From Cryomorphaceae bacterium (lineage in GTDB: Bacteria; Bacteroidota; Bacteroidia; Flavobacteriales; BACL11): a DNA stretch of 7,113 nucleotides. Below, one piece after another: positions 6,485 to 7,113 of this stretch. Location of the stretch: contig CATIQX010000024.1 of the NCBI GenBank assembly GCA_949531795.1, forward strand, positions 1 through 7,113. Reading direction: 5' to 3'. Below the pieces are notes generated by a model, which had not been told where the DNA came from, ran no database searches, and saw nothing but the letters and a program-made list of their open reading frames with translations. Both the position numbers and the translations under genes were made by a program. The first letter of the stretch is position 1. Each line of letters begins with the position of its first letter.

Positions 6485-6524
6485 AAAGAACTACAGACAC
6501 TTAATCGACAATCCGTACACACTC

Positions 6525-6556
6525 AAAAAATTCCTCCAAAAAAAGTAGAATTTTTT
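6525..6556 (+). terminator. Possible AT-rich terminator hairpin upstream of the MoxR gene
   Basis: AAAAAATTC (6525-6533) and GAATTTTTT (6548-6556) form a perfect 9-bp inverted repeat around a 14-base loop, followed by ATTT. The A run on one side and T run on the other would suit a bidirectional terminator, here isolating the MoxR gene from upstream reading. The stem holds a single G-C pair, so stability is low. Confidence 0.4.
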
Positions 6557-6592
6557 ATTTCATATACTATTCAAAAAAAAATATCGTTACTC

Positions 6593-6623
6593 TTTGCGAT
6601 TAGTTAAACAAAATATAAATTTG
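6593..6623 (+). promoter_or_regulatory. Bacteroidota-type promoter of the MoxR gene
   Basis: A -33 element TTTG (6593-6596) and a -7 element TAAATTTG (6616-6623) are separated by 19 bases, matching the Bacteroidota consensus TTTG-N19-TAnnTTTG. The -7 box ends 19 bases before the ATG at 6643, so the untranslated leader would be about 14 bases long. This is the only complete two-element promoter I find in the window. Confidence 0.7.
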
Positions 6624-6642
6624 CAATCCTAAATTTAAAACA

Positions 6643-7113
6643 ATGACTGAAACAGTACAAACCGATTTAAAAGAATTAAACGAAAAGATAAACAAGGAAA
6701 GCGCCATAATTGATATGCTGATGCTAGAACTCAACAAAGTAATAGTTGGTCAGAAACACATGAGCGAACGTCTTTTAGTTGCTTTACTTTCAAACGGGCA
6801 TATTCTGTTGGAAGGGGTACCTGGACTAGCAAAAACGCTTGCCATAAGTACACTTGCCAAAACAATTGACGCAAAATTTAGTCGCTTACAATTTACACCA
6901 GATTTATTACCTGCCGATATTATTGGGACACAAATATACAGCCCTAAAAATGAAACTTTCTCAGTAAAAAAAGGACCTATATTCGCTAACTTTATTCTTG
7001 CTGATGAGATTAACCGTGCTCCTGCCAAGGTACAATCAGCACTACTTGAAGCTATGCAGGAACGCCAAGTAACTATAGGTGGCGAATCCTTTCCGTTAGA
7101 CAAACCATTCCTA
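6643..7113 (+). CDS. MoxR-family AAA ATPase, N-terminal 157 residues (partial)
   Basis: Open from ATG at 6643 to the right edge, with the C-terminal half missing (family members are usually about 310-340 residues). After a charged, probably helical N-terminus (1-30) comes VIVGQKHMSERLLVALLSNG (33-52). Walker A GVPGLAKT is at 58-65. The conserved stretch RLQFTPDLLPADIIGTQIY (81-99) follows, then Walker B with sensor-like residues FILADEINRAPAKVQSALLE (117-136) and AMQERQVTIGG. This is the AAA_3/MoxR signature. These ATPases act as chaperone-like remodelers, usually paired with von Willebrand A-domain or DUF58 proteins. In Bacteroidota they commonly open an operon with DUF58 and Bat genes, which would lie beyond this edge; that is inference. 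The start is well supported: a TTTG-N19-TAAATTTG promoter lies just upstream and the first codons (MTETVQTD) read as normal coding sequence. Confidence 0.93.
   Translation, partial: MTETVQTDLKELNEKINKESAIIDMLMLELNKVIVGQKHMSERLLVALLSNGHILLEGVPGLAKTLAISTLAKTIDAKFSRLQFTPDLLPADIIGTQIYSPKNETFSVKKGPIFANFILADEINRAPAKVQSALLEAMQERQVTIGGESFPLDKPFL

Noticed and set aside
6750..7103. 117-codon open frame on the minus strand
   Set aside because: It lies antisense to the well-conserved MoxR coding sequence and has no recognisable protein character. The MoxR motifs explain this stretch.
1..7113. CRISPR array, insertion sequence, integrase, tRNA or rRNA genes
   Set aside because: I found no regularly spaced direct repeats, transposase or recombinase motifs, terminal inverted repeats, tRNA cloverleaf or rRNA-like sequence on either strand.

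Overview
The window reads as a piece of a Bacteroidota chromosome, most likely from the flavobacterial side of the phylum. The grounds are the AT-rich sequence with mostly A/T third codon positions, TAnnTTTG promoter elements upstream of several genes, no clear Shine-Dalgarno sites, and secreted proteins of types tied to the type IX secretion system (T9SS): a choice-of-anchor L / SprB-repeat protein and C-terminal tails ending in FYIYDDGTVEKRIVIE. The species cannot be named from the sequence.

Left half (1-4312, all minus strand). Transcription runs from truA (tRNA pseudouridine synthase) into a full-length ABC exporter half-transporter. The truA stop codon directly abuts the exporter start (TAA ATG). 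After a 60-base gap comes the N-terminal part of a large secreted protein (signal peptide, choice-of-anchor L domain, Ig/Fn3-like segments, SprB repeats) that runs off the left edge.

Middle (4313-5637, plus strand). A 198-base divergent intergenic region carries a Bacteroidota -7 element for a DUF983 zinc-ribbon membrane protein. Next is an exported cyclophilin-type peptidyl-prolyl isomerase with a short T9SS-like tail, which has its own -7 element.

Right part (5638-6642, low gene density). This holds a very short minus-strand CDGSH-like cysteine peptide with a hairpin terminator 5 bases beyond its stop, a 36-residue single-span membrane peptide, and a headless fragment encoding the tail of a large T9SS-type adhesin. 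The fragment's last 87 bases align without gaps to the tail of the cyclophilin gene, with 25 bases identical. Every gene-free stretch here is under 300 bases. The longest, 5866-6096, shows only very AT-rich sequence, one candidate promoter box and a weak open extension of the CDGSH frame.

Right edge (6643-7113, plus strand). The N-terminal 157 residues of a MoxR-family AAA ATPase sit behind the best promoter in the window (TTTG-N19-TAnnTTTG).

The named genes are ordinary core or surface functions. I see no defence system, CRISPR array, integrase, transposase or RNA gene. The parts most worth a second look are the duplicated T9SS tail with its decayed partner and the two micro-proteins.
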